Shown here piece by piece: positions 25,636-33,949 of a DNA stretch of 64,000 bases. Every line of letters begins with the position of its first letter. The stretch's first letter is position 1. A model generated the notes under the pieces. That model ran no database searches. It was given only the letters and a program-made list of their open reading frames with translations, and had not been told where the DNA came from. The stretch lies in contig NZ_CP067100.1 in NCBI RefSeq assembly GCF_016616235.1, positions 6,259,001-6,323,000 of the forward strand. Direction: 5' to 3'. This DNA comes from Bradyrhizobium diazoefficiens (GTDB lineage Bacteria; Pseudomonadota; Alphaproteobacteria; Rhizobiales; Xanthobacteraceae). A program made the translations under genes and the position numbers.

Positions 25636-25786
25636 CCCACACGCCGCGACGACAAACCGGCTCGCTGCGACGCAGCGAATATTGGTTCATACATCGGCAA
25701 GTCATCGGCAAGGGCGGTCGTCTTAAACCTTATTTAGCGCCTCCGGCTGTAGGGTTCGGGTAATCCTCTCTTAACCCCTGGGCCGG

Positions 25787-27370
25787 ATGAAAGCAGCGCG
25801 GCCAAAACTCACACTGGCGGCGCTCGTGCTTGCGGGCACGACGGCGTTCGGCCTTGCCGGTCATCTCGCTGCGACACGCTTCATCCACGATCAGCAGGCA
25901 CGACAGCTCGACGAGCTGACCGAGGTGGTGCTGCGCCGGTCCGAATTCGCCGTCGACTTTGCCGCCGCCAGCCTCGACGAGCTCGCAGGGCGCGGCCTCG
26001 CCACCTGCGATCCCGCCTCGCTCCAGGCCATCCGGCTCCACGTCTATCAGCGCTCTGCCGTGAAGGACGTCCGCCTCGTCAACGCGGACGGCTCGGTCAT
26101 CTGCTCGGCTTATTCGGAGACGCTCGAGTTCGACAAGGGCTGGGTCGATCGCACCGACATGCTGTCCTCCAGCAATTCAAAGGTGATGCTGTTCCGCGTC
26201 GAGCAGTTCGGCGGCGATGCGCTCGGCGTGCTCAGGGACATCGGCGGCAACAAGGCGCTGGTCGCCATCCTCGGCATCAATGCCAGCCTGTTCGACATCA
26301 TGCCGGCGGAGCTGCGCGCACATGGCGATGTTTTGCTGGCGCTCACCAATGGCGCGCAGCTTGGCGAGTTCACGCTCGAGGCCGACAAGGCGCTGCCGCA
26401 TTCCGTCGTGTTCGAGAAGAGCTCCAACCGCTATCCGCTGCGCACGGCCATCCGCATCGACAAGACCGTGCTGTCCACATGGAACAGCGAGGCCTATTGG
26501 CCGGCAATGGCGATCGCGCTCGCACTCGGTGTCCTGTTCGGCGTCCTCCTGTCGCGCACAAGGCGCATGGAAGGGCCCGTCGCCGACCTCGACCGCGCGC
26601 TGGTGCGCGGCGAGTTCACGCCGTATTTCCAGCCGATCTTCGACCTGAGGACCGGCCAGATCAAAGGCTGCGAGATATTGGCCCGCTGGCTGCGCGAGGA
26701 TGGCTCGGTGATTCCGCCGATGAACTTCATCCCGCTCGCCGAGTCCAGCGGACGGATCGGAGCCATGACCTGGCAGATTCTCGGCCGTGCGCTGGACGAT
26801 CTCCAGCCGCATTTGCGGAGCGACAAGGATTTCAAGCTCTCGCTCAACGTCGTGCCGAAGCACCTCCTGAGCGCTGGCTTCGTCGACAAGCTTCGCGGCA
26901 CCGTCGCGGCCGCAAAGGTCTCTGCACGGCAGATCGTGGTCGAGGTCACCGAGCGCGACGAGCTCGAGGATCTGCCGCGCGCCGCAGCCGTGGTCGGCGA
27001 GCTGCGCGACTATGGCTTCCGCGTCGCGATCGACGACGTTGGCGTCGGCCATAGCGGGCTGTCGCGGCTGAAGGGGCTCGGCGCCAACACGATCAAGATT
27101 GACAAGTTCTTCGTCGACACCATTACGGTGGACGCCTCGACCACGACCATCGTTGAGATGCTGGTGGCACTCGCCAGGGATTTTCACATGACGGTCGTCG
27201 CCGAAGGCGTCGAGACCGAGGCGCAGGTCCGGGCGCTGATCTCGTGCGGCGTCGAAGAGGGCCAGGGCTATCTCGTCGCCGCGCCGCTGCCGTTCAGGAA
27301 ATTCATCGAACTTGTCGAGCAACGCAGTCGGGCAACGGGCACGACACCGGATGTCGAGCTCGTCGCCTAG
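25787..27370 (+). CDS. Membrane c-di-GMP phosphodiesterase: CSS sensor plus EAL
   Basis: 527 residues. Membrane segments at about 8-28 and 238-256 bracket a periplasmic domain with the CSS-type VICSAYS motif (Cys106) and a second cysteine at 74. The EAL domain follows from about 265. Its signature reads EILARW (296-301), with EIL in place of EAL. Catalytic residues are kept: Asn354, Glu386, Asp416 and Asp417 in IDDVG, Lys437 and a late EGVET. In CSS-EAL proteins the periplasmic cysteines sense redox state and set hydrolysis of c-di-GMP to pGpG. It may feed into polysaccharide control next door. Confidence 0.92.
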   Translation: MKAARPKLTLAALVLAGTTAFGLAGHLAATRFIHDQQARQLDELTEVVLRRSEFAVDFAAASLDELAGRGLATCDPASLQAIRLHVYQRSAVKDVRLVNADGSVICSAYSETLEFDKGWVDRTDMLSSSNSKVMLFRVEQFGGDALGVLRDIGGNKALVAILGINASLFDIMPAELRAHGDVLLALTNGAQLGEFTLEADKALPHSVVFEKSSNRYPLRTAIRIDKTVLSTWNSEAYWPAMAIALALGVLFGVLLSRTRRMEGPVADLDRALVRGEFTPYFQPIFDLRTGQIKGCEILARWLREDGSVIPPMNFIPLAESSGRIGAMTWQILGRALDDLQPHLRSDKDFKLSLNVVPKHLLSAGFVDKLRGTVAAAKVSARQIVVEVTERDELEDLPRAAAVVGELRDYGFRVAIDDVGVGHSGLSRLKGLGANTIKIDKFFVDTITVDASTTTIVEMLVALARDFHMTVVAEGVETEAQVRALISCGVEEGQGYLVAAPLPFRKFIELVEQRSRATGTTPDVELVA

Positions 27371-27451
27371 AGCCATCCCATCGGTCTTCACGCAGCGAAC
27401 GCGCCAAGCGTCCGAATTCGAACATGGCACGGCAAATGCTTCGAACGGCCC

Positions 27452-27550
27452 ATGCTGGCACTGCTCACCCTGTTTGCTGCTTTCGCGACCGGATTTGCTT
27501 CAGGCTACGGCGTCCGCGACCGCGTTCACGGCGCCGCCGACGCAGGTTGA
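27452..27550 (+). CDS. Very short one-helix peptide (32 aa), possibly frameshifted
   Basis: ATG 27452 to TGA 27550 gives a hydrophobic start (MLALLTLFAAFATGFASGYG) followed by VRDRV, then HGAADAG. The GFASGYGVRDRV core matches the GxGYxxR proteins at 20031 and 27789. In the next frame the DNA continues with Ser and a run of arginines, the basic tail expected for the family, so one lost base near 27524 may have truncated it. No clear ribosome-binding site; low certainty. Confidence 0.35.
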   Translation: MLALLTLFAAFATGFASGYGVRDRVHGAADAG

Positions 27551-27788
27551 AGCGCGTGGCCTGCTGAACGGGCTTGATTCGAGCCTCTGGCGATGTCCGG
27601 ATCAGCGCACATGTGCGAAGTCCTCCAGGACTCGCAATTGCCCTCGCACTGCCGGCTTTGCAAAAGTTCCGGGGCGTGCGGGCAAATTCATGTGATCGCA
27701 CGTCACCGGAAGTCCGCAAAACTGCCTTATGAATGTTGAGCAGCTGCGGTATCGCGGAGGCACTCGTCTCGATGATGGTAACTTCCGC

Positions 27789-28010
27789 ATGCTCGATCTG
27801 GTCCTCTTCGCCGTCATCGTGCCAATCGCGTTCGGTGCAGGCTACGCTACGCGCTCCGTGGTGTCGCATCGACGCCGCACGAAATATCTCAAATGGAAGC
27901 CCTATGTCCGGCCTTCCACGTCGTCTCAGCCGCCACAATTCCTGATCCGTCCTCAGGGCGGAAACGTCGCTCAAATGCCCCGGGTTGCGTCGGGCGGCCG
28001 TCGCGGCTGA
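27789..28010 (+). CDS. Small one-helix membrane protein, GxGYxxR family (73 aa)
   Basis: I start at ATG 27789 because the N-terminus then begins with the hydrophobic helix MLDLVLFAVIVPIAFGAGYA. Next come a basic stretch (SHRRRTKYLKWK) and a Pro/Ser/Gln tail. The match to the 51-residue protein at 20031 (FGxGYAxR, S..RRR, PY..PS) supports both. Function unknown; the single helix and basic tail suggest an inner-membrane peptide. Confidence 0.6.
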   Translation: MLDLVLFAVIVPIAFGAGYATRSVVSHRRRTKYLKWKPYVRPSTSSQPPQFLIRPQGGNVAQMPRVASGGRRG

Positions 28011-28164
28011 TCTCCAAGGGTGCGTGCCCGTCGCCTTCCGCGACGATGTGCCCGTCCCCATGGCGCGTCGATCCCCGCGCTCCCTTGAGCAAGGCCGCCG
28101 GCACTCCTTAACGATAGTAAAGGGTTTCTCCGTACCCCGCGTGGAATTGGGGTATCGTGAGAAC

Positions 28165-28530
28165 ATGGTTCGAAACCCGGTTTTTGCGTCCGCAGCCATC
28201 TGCCTCGCCCTGATAACATACGCCACGCTGGCGAAGTTAACGGGTAGACCGGTCCTGATCGGCCATCACGAGGCCTATTGGATCGTCGTTGTCGAACGAT
28301 TCAGTGCCTACGGCCTGCTGGGCTTTCTCTTTTCCTTCCTGCTGCCCGGACGCTTCGGTCTGGCTTGTGCCCTGGTCATATCGATCGCGATCGGGCTGGA
28401 GGTCCTGCAGGCGTTCACGCCCGACCGCGATCCGGCTTTCCAGGACATGCTGCAAAAAGCGGCAGGTGGAACCGTGGGCGTGCTGTTGGCCCAGACGATC
28501 CTCGCCTTCTTGCCGAGACCGCCGTCCTAA
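28165..28530 (+). CDS. VanZ-like small membrane protein
   Basis: 121 residues from ATG 28165. Four hydrophobic segments can be seen, and the C-terminal half has LEVLQAFTPDRDPAFQDML, then a Gly-rich helix (GGTVGVLLAQTILAFL), the VanZ-type pattern of E.LQ...P.R..s..D. VanZ-like proteins are widespread small membrane proteins whose role is mostly unclear; some alter resistance to cell-wall antibiotics. A dispersed palindromic repeat begins at its stop codon. Confidence 0.7.
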   Translation: MVRNPVFASAAICLALITYATLAKLTGRPVLIGHHEAYWIVVVERFSAYGLLGFLFSFLLPGRFGLACALVISIAIGLEVLQAFTPDRDPAFQDMLQKAAGGTVGVLLAQTILAFLPRPPS

Positions 28531-28634
28531 AGCGCGATGCGATTACGACGAATCGTCATCGCGCTTTAGGCCATTGTCTTAGCGTGATCCTTTCGGGAAA
28601 CCGCTTCGCACTTTTCCGGATCATACTTTAGGCC
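28527..28634. repeat. Dispersed intergenic palindromic element
   Basis: CTAAAGCGCGATGCGATT (28527-28544) pairs with the segment 28551-28569 (one bulged base). It is followed by a second hairpin whose halves contain GATCCTTTCGGG and TTTTCCGGATCA (28584-28625). I know very similar paired sequences from many intergenic sites in Bradyrhizobium genomes. It probably also ends transcription of the VanZ-like gene. Confidence 0.7.
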
Positions 28635-28735
28635 ATATCGTGGCAGGCCCGCGCTGCTATAAGGTGCGGCAACGCGCAGCTGGCAACCTATTGCTTCTGA
28701 TTCACAATCGCCGCCTGCCCGAAGGGATTCGAACG

Positions 28736-29008
28736 ATGATCGGCAAACCTCACATGCTCCTGGCCGGAGCTTTGTTCGTCGCCACAATCGTGCCGGCAGC
28801 AGCTCAGGGGACCTACTCGAACGGTGTGCGCAGCGGCTACTCCGGAACCAATTCCAGTTCGCCGAACTCGGCCGCGACGTCCGCAGGAGCGTCCTCCTCT
28901 CCGACGTCAACGTCCCGGAACATCGGGACCGGCCAGGGACGAACGGAGGGCGCGCTGGGCCTTACGCCGCAATTGCAAAGAGAGATGGGAATCCGTCGTC
29001 AACAATAG
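28736..29008 (+). CDS. Small secreted Ser/Thr-rich protein (90 aa)
   Basis: I start at ATG 28736, preceded by GAAGGG. A signal peptide (MLLAGALFVATIVPAAAQ) precedes a low-complexity Ser, Asn, Thr and Gly stretch and a C-terminal segment, ALGLTPQLQREMGIRRQQ. Short secreted proteins of this type are common in rhizobia; no function is recognised. Confidence 0.6.
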   Translation: MIGKPHMLLAGALFVATIVPAAAQGTYSNGVRSGYSGTNSSSPNSAATSAGASSSPTSTSRNIGTGQGRTEGALGLTPQLQREMGIRRQQ

Positions 29009-29081
29009 CGACCGACACGGCTCCGCCAAATCACCAATCGGGGTTGCCTAGGGCTCTCGCCCTGGCTGAAACGCCGCGCTG

Positions 29082-29300
29082 TCAGCGGCTCACCGGTTCT
29101 TCCGGTGGCTCCCGATCACGAACCACCGCACGCGCGGTTCCAAGATCGGTCGCCTGACCGCTATGCGAGTGCAACATGATCTCGAACGACTTCTTGACCC
29201 CGCCAAGGTCATGGTCGATCGACGCGTCGTGAAGCATGGCGCGCGCATCGGTATGAAAAAGCAGGGCTGCTGCAATAGCCAGAGGAAACACGTGCTTCAT
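29082..29300 (-). CDS. Small secreted protein (72 aa)
   Basis: 72 residues with a plausible signal peptide (MKHVFPLAIAAALLFHTDARA), then a His- and Asp-containing segment (LHDASIDHDLGG, MLHSHSG). No cysteine and no recognised family. It converges on the gene ending at 29008. The ribosome-binding site is weak, so confidence is moderate. Confidence 0.5.
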   Translation of the reverse strand: MKHVFPLAIAAALLFHTDARAMLHDASIDHDLGGVKKSFEIMLHSHSGQATDLGTARAVVRDREPPEEPVSR

Positions 29301-29470
29301 GGTGGGTCCGACATCAATTCCGGCGTGACGTTATTGCCGGGAAAGTGCGACGAAATAGCGACCCTTTCGTTGCCGCTGAGCGGCCCTTTCGAGCGATCTC
29401 AAGCGTGATCGCTCCGGACCGAGGCCAGTAGCCAGGACCGAGCTGCCGGAGCTGGATTTGGCAGCGGCCT

Positions 29471-29917
29471 CTATTTCATCATCTGTCCGCGCAACTCACC
29501 GCCTGGATTGGCGGCAGTATGAATGTTCGCGTACCACTTGCCGGCCAGGAGATCCGCAGCCTGCGTCTCCGTGAGCGTGGCGTTGCCCTGGATTGGGCTC
29601 TGCACCGTTTTGAACGGCAAGGCGATGCCGGCGTTCTTGCCGGCTTCACTAGGGCCATGGAAATGGGCACCCATCGCGGGGCCGGTCAGGCCGGTATATG
29701 TGACCGTGTAGGTCAGCATTTTCGTCTCGGTGTCGTAGGTCGCTTCCGCCTTGCCCGTCCCGGGCGAATTGTTCGGAGGCACTTCATTGCCGCCTTTGAG
29801 GTCGGCTTGAAGTTTCACGACCTCCGCGCTCGCTGGCACGGTTGTGGCAATCGTCCCCGCGCCCAACAGCGCTGTTCCCACCAACGTCACGCACGCCCGA
29901 TAAGCGGCCTTCCTCAT
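29471..29917 (-). CDS. CHRD-domain secreted protein
   Basis: 148 residues. A signal peptide (AYRACVTLVGTALLGAGTIA and following to PASA) precedes the CHRD domain: LQADLKGGNEVPP, YDTETKMLTYTVTYTGL, AHFHGPSEAGKN and a C-terminal WYANIHTAANPGGELRGQM. The pattern GxNEVPP, then AHxHxG, then VHTxxxPxGEIRGQ is diagnostic for CHRD proteins, which are extracytoplasmic beta proteins of mostly unknown function. Monocistronic as far as can be seen. Confidence 0.92.
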   Translation of the reverse strand: MRKAAYRACVTLVGTALLGAGTIATTVPASAEVVKLQADLKGGNEVPPNNSPGTGKAEATYDTETKMLTYTVTYTGLTGPAMGAHFHGPSEAGKNAGIALPFKTVQSPIQGNATLTETQAADLLAGKWYANIHTAANPGGELRGQMMK

Positions 29918-30061
29918 GACATCCTCCTGCAGGCTGTATGCCCGTCCGGGTTGAAACCCCGCGGCCCAGCCGGAAATTCCGGTGGCGGATTTATGCCTGA
30001 TTCGGGGCCGCTATAGCGTGAATCTCGGCGGAAATCGCAATGGCCAGATCCGGGCGGCCGC

Positions 30062-30346
30062 TCAAGCCGCCCCGCGCCGGTCGAAGAACTCCTGCGGCGT
30101 CAGGAGTTCGGCCATCTGCCGATGCGTGGCCTGGAGCGCTTCGATGGCACTGTCGAGATCGAAATCCGATTCGCGGACGGAGGCGAAGAACTTGGCCGTC
30201 AACGCCAGATCCAGTTTGACGCGCGTCGTCCCGTCGCGGCTCTTGCGACGGTCAAGCGACAGGTGAATGGCCCGCAGCCTGGCTTCACTGCTGTTGCAGT
30301 CGCAGAGTCGTGCGAGTTCGTCGTAGGTCATCCAGATCTGAGGCAT
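30062..30346 (-). CDS. Small cytoplasmic protein, possible helix-turn-helix (94 aa)
   Basis: 94 residues. The N-terminus MTYDELARLCDCNSSEARLR looks like a short DNA-binding helix-turn-helix of the MerR or excisionase kind, followed by LSLDRRKSRDGTTRVKLDLA. The second half is a charged helix. I do not recognise the family. A similar wording (an Asp- or Glu-led YxELAxLxxC motif) occurs in small rhizobial proteins, so it is likely real. Confidence 0.6.
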   Translation of the reverse strand: MPQIWMTYDELARLCDCNSSEARLRAIHLSLDRRKSRDGTTRVKLDLALTAKFFASVRESDFDLDSAIEALQATHRQMAELLTPQEFFDRRGAA

Positions 30347-30511
30347 GTTCTTCCACCACCGTTATCGAGCTTCAGATTAGGTCTCACGTCTAAAGGCACG
30401 GTTGCTTTCGGCGCGGGCGCGGCGTCTTTTCAAGGCAACAACGTCAATGCAATGCTAAAGGCGTCCTGCCAGGACCGGATAGCTCGCATGCCTCCATATC
30501 CGGCAACGAGA

Positions 30512-30955
30512 CTAGGACACGGAAGGTTTCGAAGGTCCAGGGAAGTGACCCGGCCAGGACCGGCTGTCGAGGCCCTTTGGCAACTTGTCATTGAGCTTTA
30601 CGATCTCGCATCGCGCCTCGGCGGCGGGTTGATCTTCCTGGCTGTAGATCAGCGTCGCCTCGAACTTCACGCCAGGTGCCTCCCTGGCCGTGCCCGAGCA
30701 GGTTGCCATCGCACCGCTGCACAGGCCGGAGAGTTCGACCTCGACCTCATCCGGACCGAACAGTGTCGGCGGACCCTCGGCATAGCGTTTCGTGGTCAGG
30801 ACCGCCGTGAAACGCTGCTCGTCGACCCGATAAGAGCCACCATAGGTGAAGAAGCTGTCGCTGCCCGAGATCCGGCCCTCGGCCAGATGTACGACGCCGG
30901 TGCCCTGGCCACGCGGGGTCCTGAACCAGGCAGCGTATTTGCCGTCTCTCAGCAT
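30512..30955 (-). CDS. GrlR-like small beta protein
   Basis: 147 residues from ATG 30955, chosen because family members begin with M..GxYxxxF; an ATG at 30964 is also in frame. The N-terminal repeat MLRDGKYAAWFRTPRGQGTG with LAEGRISGSDSFFTYGGSY resembles the GrlR beta-barrel. The second half (EVELSGLCSGAMATCSGTA, FEATLIYSQED) repeats the theme. In enterobacteria GrlR represses a type III secretion regulator, but such proteins occur widely without secretion systems. It lies downstream of the chemosensory operon on the same strand, 150 bases after its last gene. Confidence 0.65.
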   Translation of the reverse strand: MLRDGKYAAWFRTPRGQGTGVVHLAEGRISGSDSFFTYGGSYRVDEQRFTAVLTTKRYAEGPPTLFGPDEVEVELSGLCSGAMATCSGTAREAPGVKFEATLIYSQEDQPAAEARCEIVKLNDKLPKGLDSRSWPGHFPGPSKPSVS

Positions 30956-31107
30956 GAAAAACATCCGTCGCAAAAACTCACCCGTATTTGCAACCAACTC
31001 TGGGGCGCGACAATGACCGATGCGGCGAGCATTTCGCCACGGTTAACGCCCTGCAAAGCCAACCCGTCAAATTTCTACCCGCGTGCGTAAAGGCGCGGCG
31101 GCGAACG

Positions 31108-32835
31108 TCAGAACAATTCTATGCCGTCATCCGCGGCCTCGACCGCCTGCACCCGTCCCGCGGTAGCGATCGATGCCAGCCCAAGCGTTTGCAAGAATTC
31201 CCGATGGACATCCCGCTCGCGCTCCATGGTGTAGCGAGCGAAGAGATCGTCGAGCATCGCCTGATCCTGAGCCTGCGGTCGTGGCCGCTGTGGGCCCGCG
31301 CTCGCCGTATCGAGGCGCGCGGCAACCGCAGGCAAAGTCGCGGAGGCCTCGCCGAGCGAGGTCATCAGGCCTTGCGCCGAATTCATCAGGCCTTCGAATT
31401 CCGCGCCTTCATCGACGAGCCGGCTCATCAGCTTGCCGAGCCGTTCGTTGCCGGCCTCGACTTCGCGCAACGCCTGGAGGATCTGCGGCTCGAGCTTGGC
31501 AAGCTGCGTCGGATCGCCCTGCACACGAAGCTGTTTCAGCTCATGAGCCGAGCGTTCGATGCCATCGAGCACCGGCCGCAGGCGCCCTGCGCCGCCGGAG
31601 ACCTGATCGGCGGTCGCCTTGAGCTCGTTGGCGATCACGACGAAGGCGCTGCCGCGGCTGCCGAGATGGCTGGCCTTGAGGCCGGCATTCATGCCAATCA
31701 GCGTGATGTCGACGGTCGCCTCGCCGAGCCCGGCGATCGCCTGGCGAAATTTTGCCAGCGTGTCCTCGACGATGGCCAAGGCCTCGTCGACCTCGCGGCC
31801 GGCGCTCTCGCAGGTGGCGATCAGGGTCGAGGCGTGCGCCAGCGTCTGCTTGATGCGCGTCAGGAACGACGAGGAGCCGCCCTCCTCGGCGCCGAACAGC
31901 GTGCGGCCGCGGCCGACGACGCTGCCCGCATCGTGCAGGATCGCCGTCAGGGCGCGAACGATCTGGCCGATGTCGCCACCGAACTCGCGCTGGGCGTCCC
32001 TGAGCAGGGCTGCCTGCAGCTGGCAGATCGCGCGCGCGCCGTCCTCGCTCGCGACCGGCTCGGGCACGAGGCTCGGCGAAGACTCAGACGCAAGGCCGAG
32101 GCCGCGACAGACGTGCTCGAGCCGCTGGCGCGCGCTATCGCCCGCCTGCAAAGAAATGATCGCGCCACCGACCGCCTCGGCGATCTTCCTGGTGCTGGCG
32201 CCCGCGAGGTCGGCAAGATGGCTGCTTCTGCTGCGCTGGTCGCGCAATCCGGAATAGGCCGCGCCGAGTTCGGCACTCTCCGACACCAACTGCCTGGCGT
32301 AGCGGCTCTCGAATTCCTTCTGCCGGCCGGAGGCCGTGACAACGGCATCGGACAGGCGCTGCTGGTCGCGCGCGCAGCCTTCGATCGAGCCTTGCACCGC
32401 CTTGCCGAGATCGTAAGCCTCCTGTGTGAAGGCGAGGAAACCCTCACGATCACCATCGAGCGAGGCCGCCTCGATCCGCGCACTGCGCGCGATGATCGTG
32501 ATCATCCCGATGTGCTTGAACAGCGGCTTGAGCAGCGAAGACGCCTCGGCCGTGCTCTTGCCGATCCTCTCCAGCAGGGCGCTCTCCGCCGGCAGCGCCT
32601 CGGCCAGTTCGCTGAGCCGGGCGGCGATCTCCTGCAAGGCGGTCGCAGCGCCCTCGATCTCGGCGCCGGAGACCTCCTCCGAGAGCGTCGCGAGACCCTG
32701 GTTCAGTTCCTTGAAGATGAGGTGGCCACGGCCGAGCTCATGGCCGACCCGCGCGAAGACGTCCTCGATGCGCGACGAGACATCCTCGATCGCCGCAGTC
32801 GCCTCAGTGAGCGTGCTGGCCGGAATGACGGACAT
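31108..32835 (-). CDS. Soluble chemoreceptor-like protein with two MCP-tip-like motifs
   Basis: 575 residues from ATG 32835; a TTG at 32844 overlaps the cheB stop. There is no membrane segment or HAMP domain, and almost the whole chain is helical with heptad-like spacing. Two segments resemble the MCP hairpin tip: about 112-148 (IARSARIEAASL, GFLAFTQEA) and about 377-413 (IGMNAGLKASHLGSRGSAFV, VIANELKATAD). Both follow the pattern I..IA..A...AS......F......E. A receptor chain this long without a sensor suggests a cytoplasmic signalling scaffold. It ends the chemosensory operon, 5 bases after cheB. Confidence 0.8.
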   Translation of the reverse strand: MSVIPASTLTEATAAIEDVSSRIEDVFARVGHELGRGHLIFKELNQGLATLSEEVSGAEIEGAATALQEIAARLSELAEALPAESALLERIGKSTAEASSLLKPLFKHIGMITIIARSARIEAASLDGDREGFLAFTQEAYDLGKAVQGSIEGCARDQQRLSDAVVTASGRQKEFESRYARQLVSESAELGAAYSGLRDQRSRSSHLADLAGASTRKIAEAVGGAIISLQAGDSARQRLEHVCRGLGLASESSPSLVPEPVASEDGARAICQLQAALLRDAQREFGGDIGQIVRALTAILHDAGSVVGRGRTLFGAEEGGSSSFLTRIKQTLAHASTLIATCESAGREVDEALAIVEDTLAKFRQAIAGLGEATVDITLIGMNAGLKASHLGSRGSAFVVIANELKATADQVSGGAGRLRPVLDGIERSAHELKQLRVQGDPTQLAKLEPQILQALREVEAGNERLGKLMSRLVDEGAEFEGLMNSAQGLMTSLGEASATLPAVAARLDTASAGPQRPRPQAQDQAMLDDLFARYTMERERDVHREFLQTLGLASIATAGRVQAVEAADDGIELF

Positions 32836-32840
32836 TGCAA

Positions 32841-33932
32841 TCAACCTGCCACCGCGACGTGGCCGGCCTGGTACCAGAGCATGATCTCGCGCGGAATGTG
32901 GTGCAGCGAGACCACCTTCTCGACACCCCCATGGGCGATCGCTTCCTTGGGCATGCCGAACACGACGCAGCTCTCCTCATCCTGCGCCCGGGTCGCGGCG
33001 CCGAGCCTGCGCATCTCCAGCATTCCGCGCGCGCCGTCGTCGCCCATTCCGGTCATGATCACGCCGAGCGCATTGGCGCCGGCGTGCTGGGCCGCCGAGC
33101 GGAACAGCACGTCAACCGACGGGCGATGCCGCGACACCGGCGGGCCGTCCTTGATCGCGATCTGATAGCGCAGGCCGATGCGCTGGAGCAGCATGTGCCG
33201 GGCGCCCGGCGCGATGTAGGCGCAGCCCGGCAGCACCAGCTCGCCGTCCTCGGCCTCTTTGACGTGGATCTGGCAGACGCCGTCGAGGCGTTTCGCGAAA
33301 GCCGCCGTGAAGCCCGCCGGCATGTGCTGGACGATGACGATGGGCGGACAATGCGGCGGCAGCATCTCGAGGACATCATTGAGCGCTTCGGTTCCGCCGG
33401 TCGATGCACCGATGCACACGATGCCTTCCGTCCTCGGCCGGACCCTGCCCTGCACCGGCGGCGGGATGATGGCGTCGGCCGTCAGCTTCTTCTCGACCAG
33501 GCGGCGCTCGGCCCGCGGGCGCACCCGCGCGCGCGCCGCCGACTTGACGGCCTCACGCAGCCGCGTCGAGCATTCCAGCAGCGCCTGCCGCGTGTCGATC
33601 TTGGGTTTCGGCACGATGTCGACCGCGCCGGCCTCGAACGCCTCGAACATCACGTTCGAGCCTTCTTCGGTGAGCGAGGAGCAGATGATCACCGGGATCG
33701 GACGCTGTGCCATGATCTTGCGCAGGAAGGTCATGCCGTCCATCCTGGGCATCTCGATGTCGAGGATCATGACATCAGGGATTTCATTCTGGAGACGTCG
33801 CGCCGCGGCGAACGGGTCGGACGCCGTGCCCATCACCTCGATATCGGGGTCGTCATTAAGGATCGTCTGCAGGATTTGGCGCACCGACGCCGAATCGTCC
33901 ACGATCAGTACGCGAACTTTCTCCCTAGGCAT
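32841..33932 (-). CDS. cheB: CheB, protein-glutamate methylesterase/deamidase
   Basis: 363 residues. The receiver domain has Asp12, Asp13 and the phosphate acceptor Asp58 in [10 protein letters not shown]. The catalytic domain carries the Ser-His-Asp triad: Ser177 in [11 protein letters not shown], His203 in [10 protein letters not shown] and Asp299 in TGMGDDGA. It removes methyl groups from receptor glutamates. It starts 17 bases after the cheR stop, so the two are co-translated and set receptor adaptation together. Confidence 0.97.
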   Translation of the reverse strand: MPREKVRVLIVDDSASVRQILQTILNDDPDIEVMGTASDPFAAARRLQNEIPDVMILDIEMPRMDGMTFLRKIMAQRPIPVIICSSLTEEGSNVMFEAFEAGAVDIVPKPKIDTRQALLECSTRLREAVKSAARARVRPRAERRLVEKKLTADAIIPPPVQGRVRPRTEGIVCIGASTGGTEALNDVLEMLPPHCPPIVIVQHMPAGFTAAFAKRLDGVCQIHVKEAEDGELVLPGCAYIAPGARHMLLQRIGLRYQIAIKDGPPVSRHRPSVDVLFRSAAQHAGANALGVIMTGMGDDGARGMLEMRRLGAATRAQDEESCVVFGMPKEAIAHGGVEKVVSLHHIPREIMLWYQAGHVAVAG

Positions 33933-33949
33933 CTTGGGCGGCGCTCCGA

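Noticed and set aside
25787..27370. LapD-type receptor controlling the LapG-like proteases
   Set aside because: The protein has a CSS sensor, no HAMP-GGDEF part and an apparently active EAL domain, so it does not fit LapD.
26177..27430. 417-codon leftward frame
   Set aside because: Antisense to the EAL protein, which has all its motifs.
30988..33165. 725-codon rightward frame
   Set aside because: Antisense to the soluble receptor-like protein and the end of cheB; composition dominated by Arg, Ala and Leu typical of shadows.
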